64,000 nucleotides of DNA from Leclercia adecarboxylata (GCA_901472455.1 LR590464.1:186001-250000), one strand, 5' to 3'. Positions 47,371-61,650 are shown, numbered from the stretch's first letter. Notes: generated by a model not told the origin, from the sequence alone. Program-made: numbers and translations.

Positions 47371-47869
47371 AATGCCGGCTTATTGCCGTAATGCCGCTTA
47401 GTTAAGCCCGGTGGATTGTTCCGTTCACCTCAGGTTCAGCAGAAGATGGCATTCCACAACTCGTGAACGTGACAAGGGGGGGCCGCCGGGCCCCCCCTTG
47501 TCAATCCCCGCGGCCCCGCAATGAAACCGGTGCTTCGCACTGCGCTCACCTCCCGACCGGCTGCCTGCGGTCGGCTCAACGCGACATCCTGTCTCGATTC
47601 GCCTCTGGCCGCCATCCCTGGCGTCCAGCCCCTTGTCATCCGGTCTCCGGTTCGCCGGTTTCAGCGGGGACTCAACACCCGTGCCACATTCAGGCGACTG
47701 AGAAGCGTGAGGGTGGGGGAGTCCGGCTGAACATCGCCGAAGCATTGACCGCAGCGGAGGGGGCATAAAGCAGAGGTGCTTTAGTGAACGTAAGCTTTCC
47801 ACTTCAGTCACTGAGAAATATCGAATTGCTTAACTGGCTGGCATTACGGCTTATTGCCGGCATTTTTTT
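47371..47869 (-). repeat. Structured repeat element, copy A (internally deleted)
   Basis: This 499-base block is the reverse complement of 57903-58645, with high identity over most of its length. Its ends are near-perfect inverted repeats of about 25 bases (AATGCCGGCTTATTGCCG then TAATGCC). A GC hairpin, GACAAGGGGGGGCC mirrored to CCCCCTTGTC, is at 47471-47502. Compared with copy B it lacks about 240-270 internal bases, including one GC hairpin. The open readings it contains are lower-confidence than the structure, so I do not call genes. It fills most of the 615-base pgi-psiE gap. Confidence 0.85.
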
Positions 47870-47969
47870 ACCTGCGGGTTTGCACCTGAACAAAATATAA
47901 ACAAAAAATATAGATCCCCGTCACATTTTTGCGTTATACAGGAACCTCGCCCGGAGAATGAGGTGCTGT
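47870..47969 (+). promoter_or_regulatory. psiE upstream region
   Basis: An A/T-rich stretch contains CCGTCACATTTTTGCGTTAT, which loosely resembles a Pho box; E. coli psiE is phosphate-starvation inducible. I do not assign a promoter precisely. Confidence 0.35.
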
Positions 47970-48382
47970 ATGACATCCCTGACTCGCCCACGTGTTGAGT
48001 TTATCTCGACCCTTTTACAGACCGTGCTGGAACCTGGGTCTGTTGAGCCTTGGCCTGATTCTCGTCATCTTCCTCGGTAAAGAGACGGTGCATCTGGCTG
48101 ATGTGCTTTTTGCCCCTGAGCAAACCAGCAAATACGAGCTGGTTGAAGGGCTGGTGGTTTACTTTCTTTTACTTCGAATTTATCGCCCTGATCGTTAAGT
48201 ACTTTCAGTCGGGCTTTCACTTCCCGCTTCGCTACTTTGTCTACATTGGGATCACCGCGATTGTGCGGCTGATCATCGTCGATCATAAATCGCCCCTCGA
48301 CGTGCTGCTTTATTCGGCGGCCATCCTGCTGCTGGTGGTTACGCTCTGGCTGTGCAACTCGAAGCGACTGAAACGGGAATAA
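47970..48382 (+). CDS. psiE: Phosphate-starvation-inducible membrane protein PsiE
   Basis: A small membrane protein with four hydrophobic segments, close to E. coli PsiE (136 aa): [33 protein letters not shown] residues, then [29 protein letters not shown] and [22 protein letters not shown]. The start ATG 47970 ([11 protein letters not shown]) is chosen by homology. Extra bases near 48027 and 48164 break the frame. Molecular function is unknown. Confidence 0.92.
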
Positions 48383-48406
48383 AAAAAGGGCGGCCCGAGG
48401 GCCGCC
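48381..48406 (-). terminator. malEFG terminator
   Basis: Hairpin GGCGGCCC, loop GAG (shared), GGGCCGCC. Seven A on the left become the U run of the minus-strand transcript, so it ends malG; it could also serve psiE. Confidence 0.85.
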
Positions 48407-48476
48407 GAATACAGTCACAAGTTTGGATCAAGACATCAAGGCAAAGTTGAGGGTTGCAGTGGTATAACAATGATAC

Positions 48477-49368
48477 TTAACCTTTCACGCCCCCTGCGGT
48501 CAGGCCGTTCACCAGCCAGCGCTGGGCCAGCAGGAACACGACGGTGATCGGGATAGCGGAGAGTACGGCGGCTGCGGCAAAGTCGCCCCACAGGTAGTTT
48601 TGTGGGTTGAGGTATTGCTGCATCCCTACCGCCAGCGTGTAGCTGTTCACATCACGCAGCAGCAGTGACGCGACCGGCACTTCAGTGATTGCGGCGATAA
48701 ACGACAGAATAAAGACGACCGCCAGAATCGGCACCGACAGGGGCAGCAGCACCAGACGGAATGCCTGCCACGGGGTTGCGCCATCCAGCGACGCCGCTTC
48801 TTCCAGCGAATTATCGATAGTTTCGAAATAGCCTTTAATGGTCCACACATGCAGCGCGATACCGCCAAGATAGGCGAAAATCACCCCGCCGTGGGTGTTC
48901 AGGCCGATGAACGGCACATACTGGCCGAGGCGGTCGAACAACGCATACAGGGCCACCAGCGACAGGACCGCCGGGAACATCTGGAAAATCAGCATCCCTT
49001 TCAGCAGTGTCGCTTTCCCTTTAAAGCGCATACGGGCAAAGGCGTAAGCGCAGGTGGTGGAGAGCGTCACGATACCAATAGCGGTGATGGTGGCGACTTT
49101 CACCGAGTTCCACAGCCACAGCAGTACCGGGAACGGCGGCGGCGTGACGCGGCCATCGGCGTGTTCCACGCTGAAGCCCAGCGCCAGTTTCCAGTGCTCC
49201 CAGGAGATTTGCTCCGGGATCAGGCTACCGGTGGCGAAGTTCCCGGAACGCAGGGAGATGGCGATAACCATCAGCAGCGGGAACATGATCGCCGCGATAA
49301 AAAATCAGCAGCCCTAAGTGCGTAATCAGCAGGCGCAGCTTTTGAGATTTGGGTTGGACCATAGCCAT
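48477..49368 (-). CDS. malG: Maltose ABC transporter permease MalG
   Basis: MalG is one of the two membrane subunits of the maltose/maltodextrin importer MalFGK2. It has six hydrophobic segments and the permease EAA loop, [24 protein letters not shown], which docks to MalK. The start ATG 49368 ([21 protein letters not shown]) is supported by homology; one extra T near 49305 breaks the frame. Corrected length is 296. It is the last gene of malEFG. Confidence 0.95.
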
Positions 49369-49524
49369 AATATTCTTTACTCCTTAACACCGCTCCAGGC
49401 TATTTTGCTTGCCGTTTTGAACGCTGACAGTGGCTCAGAATCCTCACGTACTTTATGTACGCTCCGGTTCTTGCGTGCTGGCAGCGCCCAGACTGGCTGC
49501 GCCAATAACGCCTGGTGATTCCAG
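49369..49524. repeat. Unusually long malF-malG spacer with repeat-like sequence
   Basis: In E. coli malF and malG are almost adjacent, but here 156 bases separate them. The spacer holds a short dyad CGTACTTTATGTACG (about 49447-49461) and GCAGCGCCCAGACTGGCTGC (about 49482-49501). It looks like an inserted intergenic repeat; I see no gene. Confidence 0.6.
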
Positions 49525-51069
49525 TTAGTCAAATTTCATGCGTGTGGCTTTCAGGTTCACCACCGCCAGCGCGCCTACCAGCAGGAAGATCAGGGTGGCG
49601 ATGGCCGCCGCCAGACCGAAGTCCTGGCCCCCGCCGCCTTCAAAGGCGATACGGTAGGTGTAGCTCACGAGCAGGTCGGTATAGCCGGCCGGCGTGGTGG
49701 TGCCGAGACGGTCCGGGCCACCGTTGGTCAACAGCTGAATCAGCACGAAGTTGTTAAAGTTAAAGGCGAAGCTGGCAATCATCAGCGGCGTCAGCGGCTT
49801 GATCAGCAGCGGGAGCGTAATCTTAAAGAAGTTCTGGAACGGGGTCGCACCGTCCATCGCCGAGGCTTCGTACAGGTCATCCGGGATTGCCTTCAGCAGG
49901 CCCATGCACAGGATCATCATGTACGGATAGCCGAGCCAGGTGTTGACGATAACGATCATCGTACGGGCGGTGGTCGGGTCGCTGAACCAGGCCGGTTTAA
50001 TGCCAAACAGCCCGCTCAGCATCATGTTGATTTCGCCAAAGCTCTGGTTGAACAGACCTTTGAAAATCAGAATCGAGATGAACGACGGCACGGCATACGG
50101 CAGGATCAGCAGGACGCGGTAAATCGCTTTCCCTTTTAACGCTTCCCACTGCACCAGGCAGGCCAGCACCATGCCGACGGCCACGGTCAGGAGCACGGTC
50201 AGTACCGAGAAGACCACGGTCCAGACGAAGATAGCAAAGAAGGGCTTCTGGATGCCTTCGTCGGTAAAGACGCGGGTAAAGTTGTCCCAGCCGATGGTGA
50301 CGGTATAGCCCGGGCTGAGTTTATCGTCGCCCCAGTTGCCGTCAGCATTCACAGACTGGTAAAAGCCGATGTCGTTGTTCGGACGGTACTTCACGCCGGT
50401 CTGGTTGTTGGTCAGCGTGCTGTCATTGCCCAGCGTATAGAGCGGGCGGGTACCGGAGAACTGGCGCAGCGAGCTCATGATCACTTTGCTTTCATCTGGC
50501 AGTTCGGCGGTCAGTTGGGTCAGCGCCTGGCGGTTCTGGGTGATGACACGCAGGTTAGCGCGCTCCCCTTCTGGCAGGGCGTCTGCTTCTTTCAGGGCCA
50601 GTTTCTGCTCGCCGCCAAATTTAAAGGCGTCGGAGACGTAATATTTGTTCGTGGTCGTGTCAGTCAGCGCCAGCTTCCACTCATCACCGGCCGCGTAGAG
50701 GCCAAAGTTGAAGGTCTTACCGGCCTGATAAGAACGGTCCATCAGCACCTGCTGGGCGCGCTCTTGCGCAAGCTGGTTGGTGCTGCTGTAGTTGGTGAAG
50801 GCAATGGCGATGGTGCAGATCAGCGGGAACAGAACAAACAGTCCCATCCCGGCCACACCCGGATAAACATAGCGCCAGGCGTAAGCTTTACGATTCGCAA
50901 AAATATAGAGGCCGACCGCGCTTAAGATCAGCGTCATGGCGGCAAACAGGTACTCCCCCTGGGCGTACATCAAAACAATAAGGTAACCCACCAGCAAACC
51001 CAGCAGACCAATCACTGACCATTTCAGCGTGTCGCTTTGCCACCAGTGTTTCTTTTTAACGACATCCAT
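49525..51069 (-). CDS. malF: Maltose ABC transporter permease MalF
   Basis: MalF is the larger membrane subunit of the maltose importer, with eight hydrophobic segments and the large periplasmic P2 loop between the third and fourth. The EAA loop YEASAMDGATPFQNFFKITLPLL contacts MalK. The 514-residue length equals E. coli. The frame is intact. It follows malE after a structured intergenic repeat. Confidence 0.97.
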   Translation of the reverse strand: MDVVKKKHWWQSDTLKWSVIGLLGLLVGYLIVLMYAQGEYLFAAMTLILSAVGLYIFANRKAYAWRYVYPGVAGMGLFVLFPLICTIAIAFTNYSSTNQLAQERAQQVLMDRSYQAGKTFNFGLYAAGDEWKLALTDTTTNKYYVSDAFKFGGEQKLALKEADALPEGERANLRVITQNRQALTQLTAELPDESKVIMSSLRQFSGTRPLYTLGNDSTLTNNQTGVKYRPNNDIGFYQSVNADGNWGDDKLSPGYTVTIGWDNFTRVFTDEGIQKPFFAIFVWTVVFSVLTVLLTVAVGMVLACLVQWEALKGKAIYRVLLILPYAVPSFISILIFKGLFNQSFGEINMMLSGLFGIKPAWFSDPTTARTMIVIVNTWLGYPYMMILCMGLLKAIPDDLYEASAMDGATPFQNFFKITLPLLIKPLTPLMIASFAFNFNNFVLIQLLTNGGPDRLGTTTPAGYTDLLVSYTYRIAFEGGGGQDFGLAAAIATLIFLLVGALAVVNLKATRMKFD

Positions 51070-51098
51070 GGGGATCTTCCTCTACAACAATTAAACAA

Positions 51099-51164
51099 CC
51101 CTCATCCCAGGCCTCTCCCTGAGAGAGAGGCCTTCTCCCTCAAGAGAGAAGGCCGGGATGAGGG
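51099..51164. repeat. Branched structured repeat between malE and malF
   Basis: An outer stem CCCTCATCCC / GGGATGAGGG (51099-51108, 51155-51164) encloses two hairpins: GGCCTCTC with GAGAGGCC (51110-51132) and TTCTC with GAGAA (51133-51150). This is a three-way junction by inspection. E. coli has REP sequences at this same junction that protect malE mRNA. Confidence 0.85.
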
Positions 51165-51178
51165 GGTTACAGCCTGTC

Positions 51179-53853
<2,675 letters not shown>

Positions 53854-53927
53854 GCAATCCCAATAATAAGCACGAAACCATCAGGTGAAGTGTTCAAAGA
53901 AAAGCAATGATCTCAGGAGATAGAATA

Positions 53928-55235
<1,308 letters not shown>

Positions 55236-55261
55236 TACGTAACACCTGATGTATTGACCTA

Positions 55262-55288
55262 AAAGAGGGGGCGAAAGCCCCTCTCTTC
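55262..55288 (+). terminator. lamB-malM intergenic hairpin
   Basis: AGAGGGGGC, loop GAAA, GCCCCTCTCT with a short T-rich tail. It probably reduces readthrough from lamB into malM. Confidence 0.75.
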
Positions 55289-55349
55289 ATAGGGTGCTGC
55301 GCGCTATTGCCTGGCCACCGCAGTGCTGATGCTATCTGAGGTAAACATA

Positions 55350-56312
55350 ATGAAAATGAAGAAAAGTCTCGTCGCGCTGTGCCTCTCCGCAGGGTTGCTG
55401 GCAAGTGCTCCCGCCGTCACCCTGGCGAACGTCAATTTTGTACCGCAAAACACCAGCGCCGCGCCTGCTGTACCGGCTGCCGCACTGCAACAGTTAGTCT
55501 GGACGCCTGTCGACCAGTCTAAAACCCAGACCACCCAGCTTTCTACCGGTGGCCAGACCCTGAATGTGCCGGGGATCAGCGGCCCGGTGGCGGCCTACAG
55601 CGTGCCTGCCAATATCGGTGAAATCACCCTTACGCTGACCAGTATAGTGAACAAGCAAACCAGCGTATTCGCCCCGAACGTGCTGATTCTGGATCAGAAC
55701 CTGACGCCATCGGCCTACTTCCCAAGCGAATACTTTACCTACCAGGAGCCGGGCGTAATGAGCGCTGACCGCCTGGAAGGGGTGATGCGCCTGACGCCTG
55801 CGCTGGGCCAGCAAAAACTGTACGTCCTGGTGTTTACCACTGATAAGGATCTGCAGCAAACCACCAAACTCATCAACCCGGCAAAAGCCTATGCCAAAAG
55901 GCACCGGCAACGCCGTACCGGATATCCCGGATCCGCTTGCCCGCCACGTCACCGACGGCGAGCTGAAGCTGAAAGTTTCTACCAATAATGCCTCCAGCGT
56001 GCTGGTCGGCCCCGCTGTTTGGTTCTTCCGGCCAGGGTCCGGTCACCGTGGGGTAACACCGCAGCACCTGCCCCGGTCTACGCCGCACCAGCCGCTGCAC
56101 CGGCTCCTGCTGCTCCTGTTGCTGCCCCGGTCGCCGCGAAGAAAGCCGAGCCGGTGCTGAATGACACCGAAACCTACTTCAATCAGGCCATTAAACAGGC
56201 AGTTGCTAAAGGTGACGTCGATAAGGCGCTGAAACTCCTCGATGAAGCCGAGCGTTTAGGCTCGACCACTGCCCGTTCCACCTTTATCAGCAGTGTAAAA
56301 GGCAAGGGGTGA
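55350..56312 (+). CDS. malM: Maltose regulon periplasmic protein MalM
   Basis: MalM is a periplasmic protein of unknown precise function at the end of the malK-lamB-malM operon. The start ATG 55350 gives a signal peptide (MKMKKSLVALCLSAGLLASAPAVTLA). Strong similarity to E. coli MalM follows (LQQLVWTPVDQSKTQTTQL, GVMSADRLEGVMRLTPALGQQKLYVLVFTT). An alanine/proline-rich linker separates a C-terminal piece ending AERLGSTTARSTFISSVKGKG. Extra bases near 55893, 56016 and 56030-56045 break the frame. Confidence 0.93.
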
Positions 56313-56348
56313 CCGTCTCCCCACAGTGCTGATTTTGTCAGTAGTTTG

Positions 56349-56376
56349 GTGCGGCCCTTGCGGGCGCACTTTTTTT
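56349..56376 (+). terminator. malM terminator
   Basis: Hairpin GTGCGGCCC, loop TTGC, GGGCGCAC followed by seven T, 36 bases after the malM stop. Confidence 0.9.
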
Positions 56377-56494
56377 GCGCTGACTGCCGCTGTTGCATCT
56401 CTGTTGCGATAATGTTCGCTAGTTCACGTTTGCCCGCCCCCATTCCGCGTTTCTGCGATACAATAGCTTCACGTTATGTATCGGAGAGTCAGGC

Positions 56495-56993
56495 ATGTCA
56501 CACCCCGCGCTTTTGCTCCTGCGCGCACTGCGTTATTTTGACGAAATTCCTGCGCTGGAACCGGATCAGCTCGACTGGCTGCTGCTGGAAGATTCCATGA
56601 CCAAACGTTTTGAGCAGCAGGGCAAAAAGGTCACCGTCACCCTCATTCAGGAGGGATTTGTCACGCCTGACGCGGTGGCAGATGAGCTGCCGTTGCTGCC
56701 GAAAGAGGCACGTTTACTGGCTGCGGGAGATCCTGCTCTGTGCCGATGGCGAGCCGTGGCTGGCCGGGCGCACCGTGGTGCCTGAGTCCACCCTCACCGG
56801 GCCGGAGATGGCGCTGCAACAGATGGGCAAAACCCCGCTAGGGCGTTATCTGTTCACCTCCTCCGAGCTTACCCGTGATTTTATCGAGATTGGGCACGAG
56901 GCCGGGCTATTGGGACGCCGTTCCCGCCTGCGCTTGAGTGGTAAACCCTTGATGCTGACCGAGCTGTTTTTACCGGCGTCGCCGCTGTACTAA
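56495..56993 (+). CDS. ubiC: Chorismate pyruvate-lyase
   Basis: UbiC converts chorismate to 4-hydroxybenzoate, the first step of ubiquinone synthesis. Residues match E. coli (165 aa): [16 protein letters not shown], then [22 protein letters not shown] and [26 protein letters not shown]. An extra T near 56720 (EARYWLREI) breaks the frame. ubiA begins 12 bases after the stop. Confidence 0.95.
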
Positions 56994-57005
56994 GAGGAAG
57001 AAAAA

Positions 57006-57876
57006 ATGGAGAGGAGTCTCACGCAGAACAAGCTGCTGGCGTACCACCGCCTGATGCGAACCGACAAGCCGATCGGTGCGCTGCTGCTGCTGTGGCCGAC
57101 GCTGTGGGCGCTGTGGGTGGCTACCCCCGGCCTGCCGCCGCTGTGGATCCTGGCAGTGTTTGTGGCGGGCGTCTGGTTAATGCGCGCTGCGGGTTGTGTC
57201 GTCAACGACTATGCCGACCGTAAGTTTGACGGCCATGTAAAACGCACCGCTAATCGCCCGCTGCCGAGCGGCGATGTCACCGAGAAAGAGGCCCGCACGC
57301 TGTTTGTGGTGCTGATCCTGCTCTCGTTCCTGCTGGTGCTGACCCTGAACACCATGACCATTCTGCTCTCCGTGGCAGCGCTGGCGCTGGCCTGGGTCTA
57401 CCCGTTTATGAAGCGCTACACCCACCTGCCGCAGGTGGTGCTGGGTGCCGCCTTTGGCTGGTCGATCCCGATGGCGTTTGCCGCCGTCAGCGAAAGCGTG
57501 CCGTTGAGCTGCTGGCTGATGTTCCTGGCCAATATCCTTTGGGCCGTGGCCTACGACACGCAATATGCGATGGTCGATCGGGACGACGATCTGAAAATCG
57601 GCATTAAATCCACCCGCCATTCTGTTTGGTCGTCAGGACAAGCTGATCATCGGGATTTTGCAGGTCGCGGTGCTGGGGCTGATGGTGGGCATTGGTTACC
57701 TGAACCAGCTTAACGGCGCATTTTACGCGGCGATCGCGGCGGCGGGCGTGCTGTTCATCTATCAGCAAAAGCTTATCGCAAACCGCGAGCGCGAAGCCTG
57801 CTTTAAAGCGTTCCTGAACAATAACTATGTAGGGCTGGTGTTGTTCCTGGGCCTGGCGGTGAGTTACTGGGCGTAA
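57006..57876 (+). CDS. ubiA: 4-hydroxybenzoate octaprenyltransferase
   Basis: UbiA is an inner-membrane prenyltransferase that attaches the polyprenyl tail to 4-hydroxybenzoate. The first aspartate motif NDYADRKFD and the second DRDDD are both present between hydrophobic helices. One extra C near 57622 ([15 protein letters not shown]) breaks the frame; corrected length is about 289. It ends 27 bases before the terminal hairpin of repeat copy B. Confidence 0.96.
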
Positions 57877-57902
57877 ACAATGCCCGGTGGCGAGGTAAAA
57901 AA

Positions 57903-58645
57903 ATGACAGCCTAAAGGCTGTAATGCCAGTCAGTTAAGCAATTTGATATTTCTAATTGACTGAGGTGGAAGGGTTCCGTTCACTAAAGTACCTCTGCTTT
58001 ATGTCCCTTCCGCTGCGGTGAACGTGCCAGGGGGGGGCCGCCTCCCCCCCTGGCTACCCCGGCTCCCGGCCAGGAAAATCGCCGCTTCGCGGATTATTCG
58101 CCCCGTCCCTGGGGCTCACCCCTACGGGGCCAGCGCAGGCGCTGTTCAAAATTGCTCCCGGCAATTTTGTCCTCAGCTTATTCCCTCCAGCTTTCGGGTC
58201 GGGCACCAGCCTGCATCCCTGCAGGCTATGCCCTCTCGGCGCGTCCCTGCGCCTCGCCCCGGCCTTACGGAAACGCTTCGTCGATTTTCAGCCGGATTCA
58301 CGCTCCCTCACGCTTCTCAGTCGCCTGAAAGGGGCACCGGTGTTGAGTCCCCGCTGAAACCGGCGAACCGGAGACCGGATGACAAGGGCTGGACGCCAGG
58401 GATGGCGGCCAGAGGCGAATCGAGACAGGATGTCGAGTTGAGCCGACCGCAGGCAGCCGGTCGGGAGGTGAGCGCAGTGCGAAGCACCGGTTTCATTGCG
58501 GGGCCGCGGGGATTGACAAGGGGGGCCCGGCGGCCCCCCTTGTCACGTTCACGGGTTGTGTAATGCCATGTTTCTGCTGAACATGAAGTGAACGGAACAA
58601 TCCGCCGGGCTTAACTGACTGGCATTACAGCCTTTCGGCTACCAT
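57903..58645 (+). repeat. Structured repeat element, copy B (full)
   Basis: A 743-base element in opposite orientation to 47371-47869. The termini are inverted repeats: GGCTGTAATGCCAGTCAG then TTAAGC on the left, and its exact complement on the right. Each end carries a hairpin (CAGCCT with AGGCTG; AGCC with GGCT) followed outward by a T run. Nested inside are GTTCCGTTCAC (57973-57983) with its complement at 58588-58598, GTGAACGTG with CACGTTCAC, and two GC hairpins at 58027-58053 and 58515-58544. The interior is GC-rich; a 181-residue open reading from 58018 has no recognisable domain and I do not call it a gene. It fills most of the 818-base ubiA-plsB gap. Confidence 0.87.
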
Positions 58646-58694
58646 TTTTTATGTTTGCTCCCTCTCCCGGTGGAAGAGGGGCGGGGGGCGGGCA

Positions 58695-61126
58695 TCAGAC
58701 CGCAGACTCGCCCTGCGTTGCGCTCTCAATCGTTAAGCGCACGTCGGAGGTAATCAGGTCTGCCAGCATCTGGTACACCTTCATCGTCTCTTCCGGCTCG
58801 GCATCACCACTGTCGCTGATATAACCCTCGTCACGCAGCGTTAACACCAGTGAACTGAATACCGCTTTATCGAAGAACTCCGGGCGCGTTGATGCCGTGC
58901 AGCATCGACAGACGCTGTGCCAGCGTGCGACTCTCTTTCTCCAGCGTACCGCGGTTGATCGACGGGTTAGCGCTCAGCAGCCAGAAAGTAATGGCGTAGC
59001 GCTGCACGGTTTCGCGTGCGCCTGCTGCCAGCAGTTGTAGCGTGCGCGCCCGGGACGGGTTGATCAGCAGAAGGTCATCTTTCTGCGAAATCAGGCCCTG
59101 GCGGGTCAGCTCTTCAATCTGCTTATCCAGCACCTCGGCCAGCTCGTCGTTGTTCCAGCGCAGGAACAGCTCGGCTTTCAGCATCGGGTAAAGGGCGGTG
59201 ACATGCTCCAGGAGCGCCTGACGGGTGATCTGGCGATGCTGGGGTGATGATGGCCGCCATCAGCGAAGGCAGCATCAGCATATGCGCAATGTTGTTGCGG
59301 TAATAGGTCATCAGCACCGCCTGCTCGCGCGGCAGAATGATGATATCGCCGATGGTGTCCTTCTCGACCTCAAACTTGTTCATCTGCAGCGCGTGCTCAA
59401 GCAACTCGCTGGCGCTGGCGGTCGGCACCGTGGCGTCTTCCGCGTACGGCACGTTGCGCAACAGGTTCAGGTAGCAGTCGAGCTGCTCGGTCAGCTGCTC
59501 GCGGGTAAGCGAACGCTGGCGAGAGCCGAGCAGGGCGGTACAACACAGGTTCATGGCGTTGGCCGCACCGGCGTTGTTAATGCGCACCATCAGATCGGCG
59601 GCAATGGCGTTAACCGTTGGCGTCAGCCAGGCCGGACGCACTGCTTCGATCGGGTCGATGGACTCACGCCACTCCGGCACACGGTGATTCAGGTAGGTCA
59701 TCAGCGGCATAGGTTCGCCGAAGTTCACATACCCCTGGCCGAGGTTACGCAGCTTGCTCAGGCCCCGCAGCATCTGCAGCAGGCTCTCTTTCTCTTTGGT
59801 GGCGCCGCGCAGCTCTTTGGCGTAGGTGCCCACTTCCATCACGTGCTCGTAACCGATGTAAATCGGCACCAGGGTGATTGGACGCGTACCGCCACGCAGC
59901 ATCGCCTGAATGGTCATCGACAGGGTGCCGGTCTTCGGATCGAGCAAACGCCCGGTACGGGAACGGCCGCCTTCCACGAAATATTCCACCGAATAGCCAC
60001 GGCTGAACAGCTCGCCCAGATACTCGCGGAACACGGTGGAGTAGAGCTTGTTGCCTTTAAAGGTACGGCGAATAAAGAACGCACCCAGACGGCGGAAGAT
60101 CGGGCCTGCTGGCCAGAAGTTGAGGTTGATACCCGCAGCGATATGCGGCGGCACCAGCCCCTGGTGATAGAGCACATACGAGAGCAGCAGGTAGTCCATG
60201 TGGCTGCGGTGGCAGGGTACATAGACAATCTCATGGCCGTCGTGGGCAAGCTGGCGCACACGCTCGGCGTTGTGTACGTTAATCCCCTGATAGAGACGGT
60301 TCCAGGTAAAGCTCAGGATACGGTCGCTAAGGCGGATCATCTCGTAGGAGAAGTTGGCCGCAATCTCTTCCATCAGGGCGATGGCGTTTTGCTGCGCCTT
60401 CTCGTGGGAGATTTTTTTGCTGCGCGCTTCGTCTTCAACGGCGCGGGCAATGGCTTTTGAGGCCAGCAGCTTGTTAAACAGATCCTGGCGAGCAGGCAGG
60501 CGTGGGCCTACCGCGGCCAGACGCTGACGGGCAAAGTGCATGCGCGCCACACGTGCCAGCTTCTGGGCGATGGTCTTATCCGTACCGTGTTCATCGGCCA
60601 TGCGGCGCAGTGAAACTGACGGTGAAAAACGGACAAAGCTGTCGCGGCCAAGCCAGTTGACGGCAAAAAATTTCTGCACCCCGTTGAGCATGCGCAACGG
60701 CGGATTCTCTTCGCCTTTATCGCGCCCCGGACGACGGCCAAACATGACCGACACGGGCACCATCTGCACATCCAGCAGCGGGTTGCTGCGGTGCAGATCG
60801 AGGTAGTCATGGAACAGCTTGATCGACTCTTCTTTCGGTGTGTACCAGGTGAACACGCGAGGGCCACCGTGGATAAAGATGTAGCGCGGCAGTTGGGTGC
60901 CGTCGATCTCCAGCGGCTCCAGCGGATCGGGGAGATCGTGCGCCAGACATTGGGCGCGCAGCGTCAGCAAGTCGGCCTTCGAGTTATAAGGCAAAACGTA
61001 CATAATAGGACGCGAGTTATCGAGTCCTAACTCCAGCGTAGGAACCGCCGGAATAGACTTGCTTTTTACCAGGACGCTTAATGGTAAATTAAGTAATTTG
61101 TAGTAAATTCGTGGCCAGCCAGACAT
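58695..61126 (-). CDS. plsB: Glycerol-3-phosphate acyltransferase
   Basis: PlsB performs the first acylation of glycerol 3-phosphate in membrane lipid synthesis. The start ATG 61126 ([17 protein letters not shown]) follows E. coli; an upstream ATG at 61189 has no support. The acyltransferase H-x4-D motif [10 protein letters not shown], the [13 protein letters not shown] region, [12 protein letters not shown] and [19 protein letters not shown] are all clear. Extra bases near 59236 and 58878 break the frame; corrected, the protein has about 809 residues (807 in E. coli). It is divergent from dgkA. Confidence 0.96.
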
Positions 61127-61281
61127 AAACGATGTAAAGCCTCTGGTTAAAAATGCAATTGCGGCGCAAGGATAACAGAAAGCGCGCAAAATTTCTGTTG
61201 TTACCCGTCATACTTCCGGTGGCTGCGCAGGGCGCTTAAACCACCGTTTCTGACGCTATTTTCGAAGAAAGGTTTCTTTTA

Positions 61282-61650
61282 ATGGCCAATAATACCACTG
61301 GGTTAACCCGAATCATTAAAGCTGCCGGCTATTCATGGAAAGGCATCCGTGCTGCCTGGATCAATGAAGCCGCATTTCGCCAGGAGGGTGTTGCTGTCAT
61401 CGCGGCGATTATTATTGCCTGCTGGCTGGATGTGGATCCCATCACCCGCGTATTACTGATTGGCTCGGTGATGTTGGTGATGATAGTCGAAATTCTGAAC
61501 AGTGCGATCGAGGCGGTAGTAGACCGTATCGGCACTGATTTTCACGAGCTGTCGGGCCGGGCGAAAGATATGGGTTCTGCCGCAGTGCTGATGGCGATTA
61601 TCGTTGCGTTGTTTACCTGGGTCACGCTGCTTTGGGGACATTTACGATAA
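61282..61650 (+). CDS. dgkA: Diacylglycerol kinase
   Basis: DgkA is a small trimeric inner-membrane kinase that recycles diacylglycerol to phosphatidic acid. The 122 residues match E. coli, including [13 protein letters not shown] at the N-terminus, the active-site segment [15 protein letters not shown] and three hydrophobic segments. The frame is intact. Confidence 0.97.
   Translation: MANNTTGLTRIIKAAGYSWKGIRAAWINEAAFRQEGVAVIAAIIIACWLDVDPITRVLLIGSVMLVMIVEILNSAIEAVVDRIGTDFHELSGRAKDMGSAAVLMAIIVALFTWVTLLWGHLR

Noticed and set aside
45747..47372. 541-residue open reading on the strand opposite pgi
   Set aside because: Shadow of pgi caused by codon bias; the forward product is clearly glucose-6-phosphate isomerase.
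47425..47811. Open readings in repeat copy A on both strands
   Set aside because: Overlapping readings in several frames in a GC-rich palindromic element, with no ribosome-binding site or known family.
58018..58563. 181-residue open reading inside repeat copy B
   Set aside because: It spans the GC hairpins, has no recognisable domain, and copy A preserves only shifted fragments on either strand. Structure, not coding, seems to be conserved.
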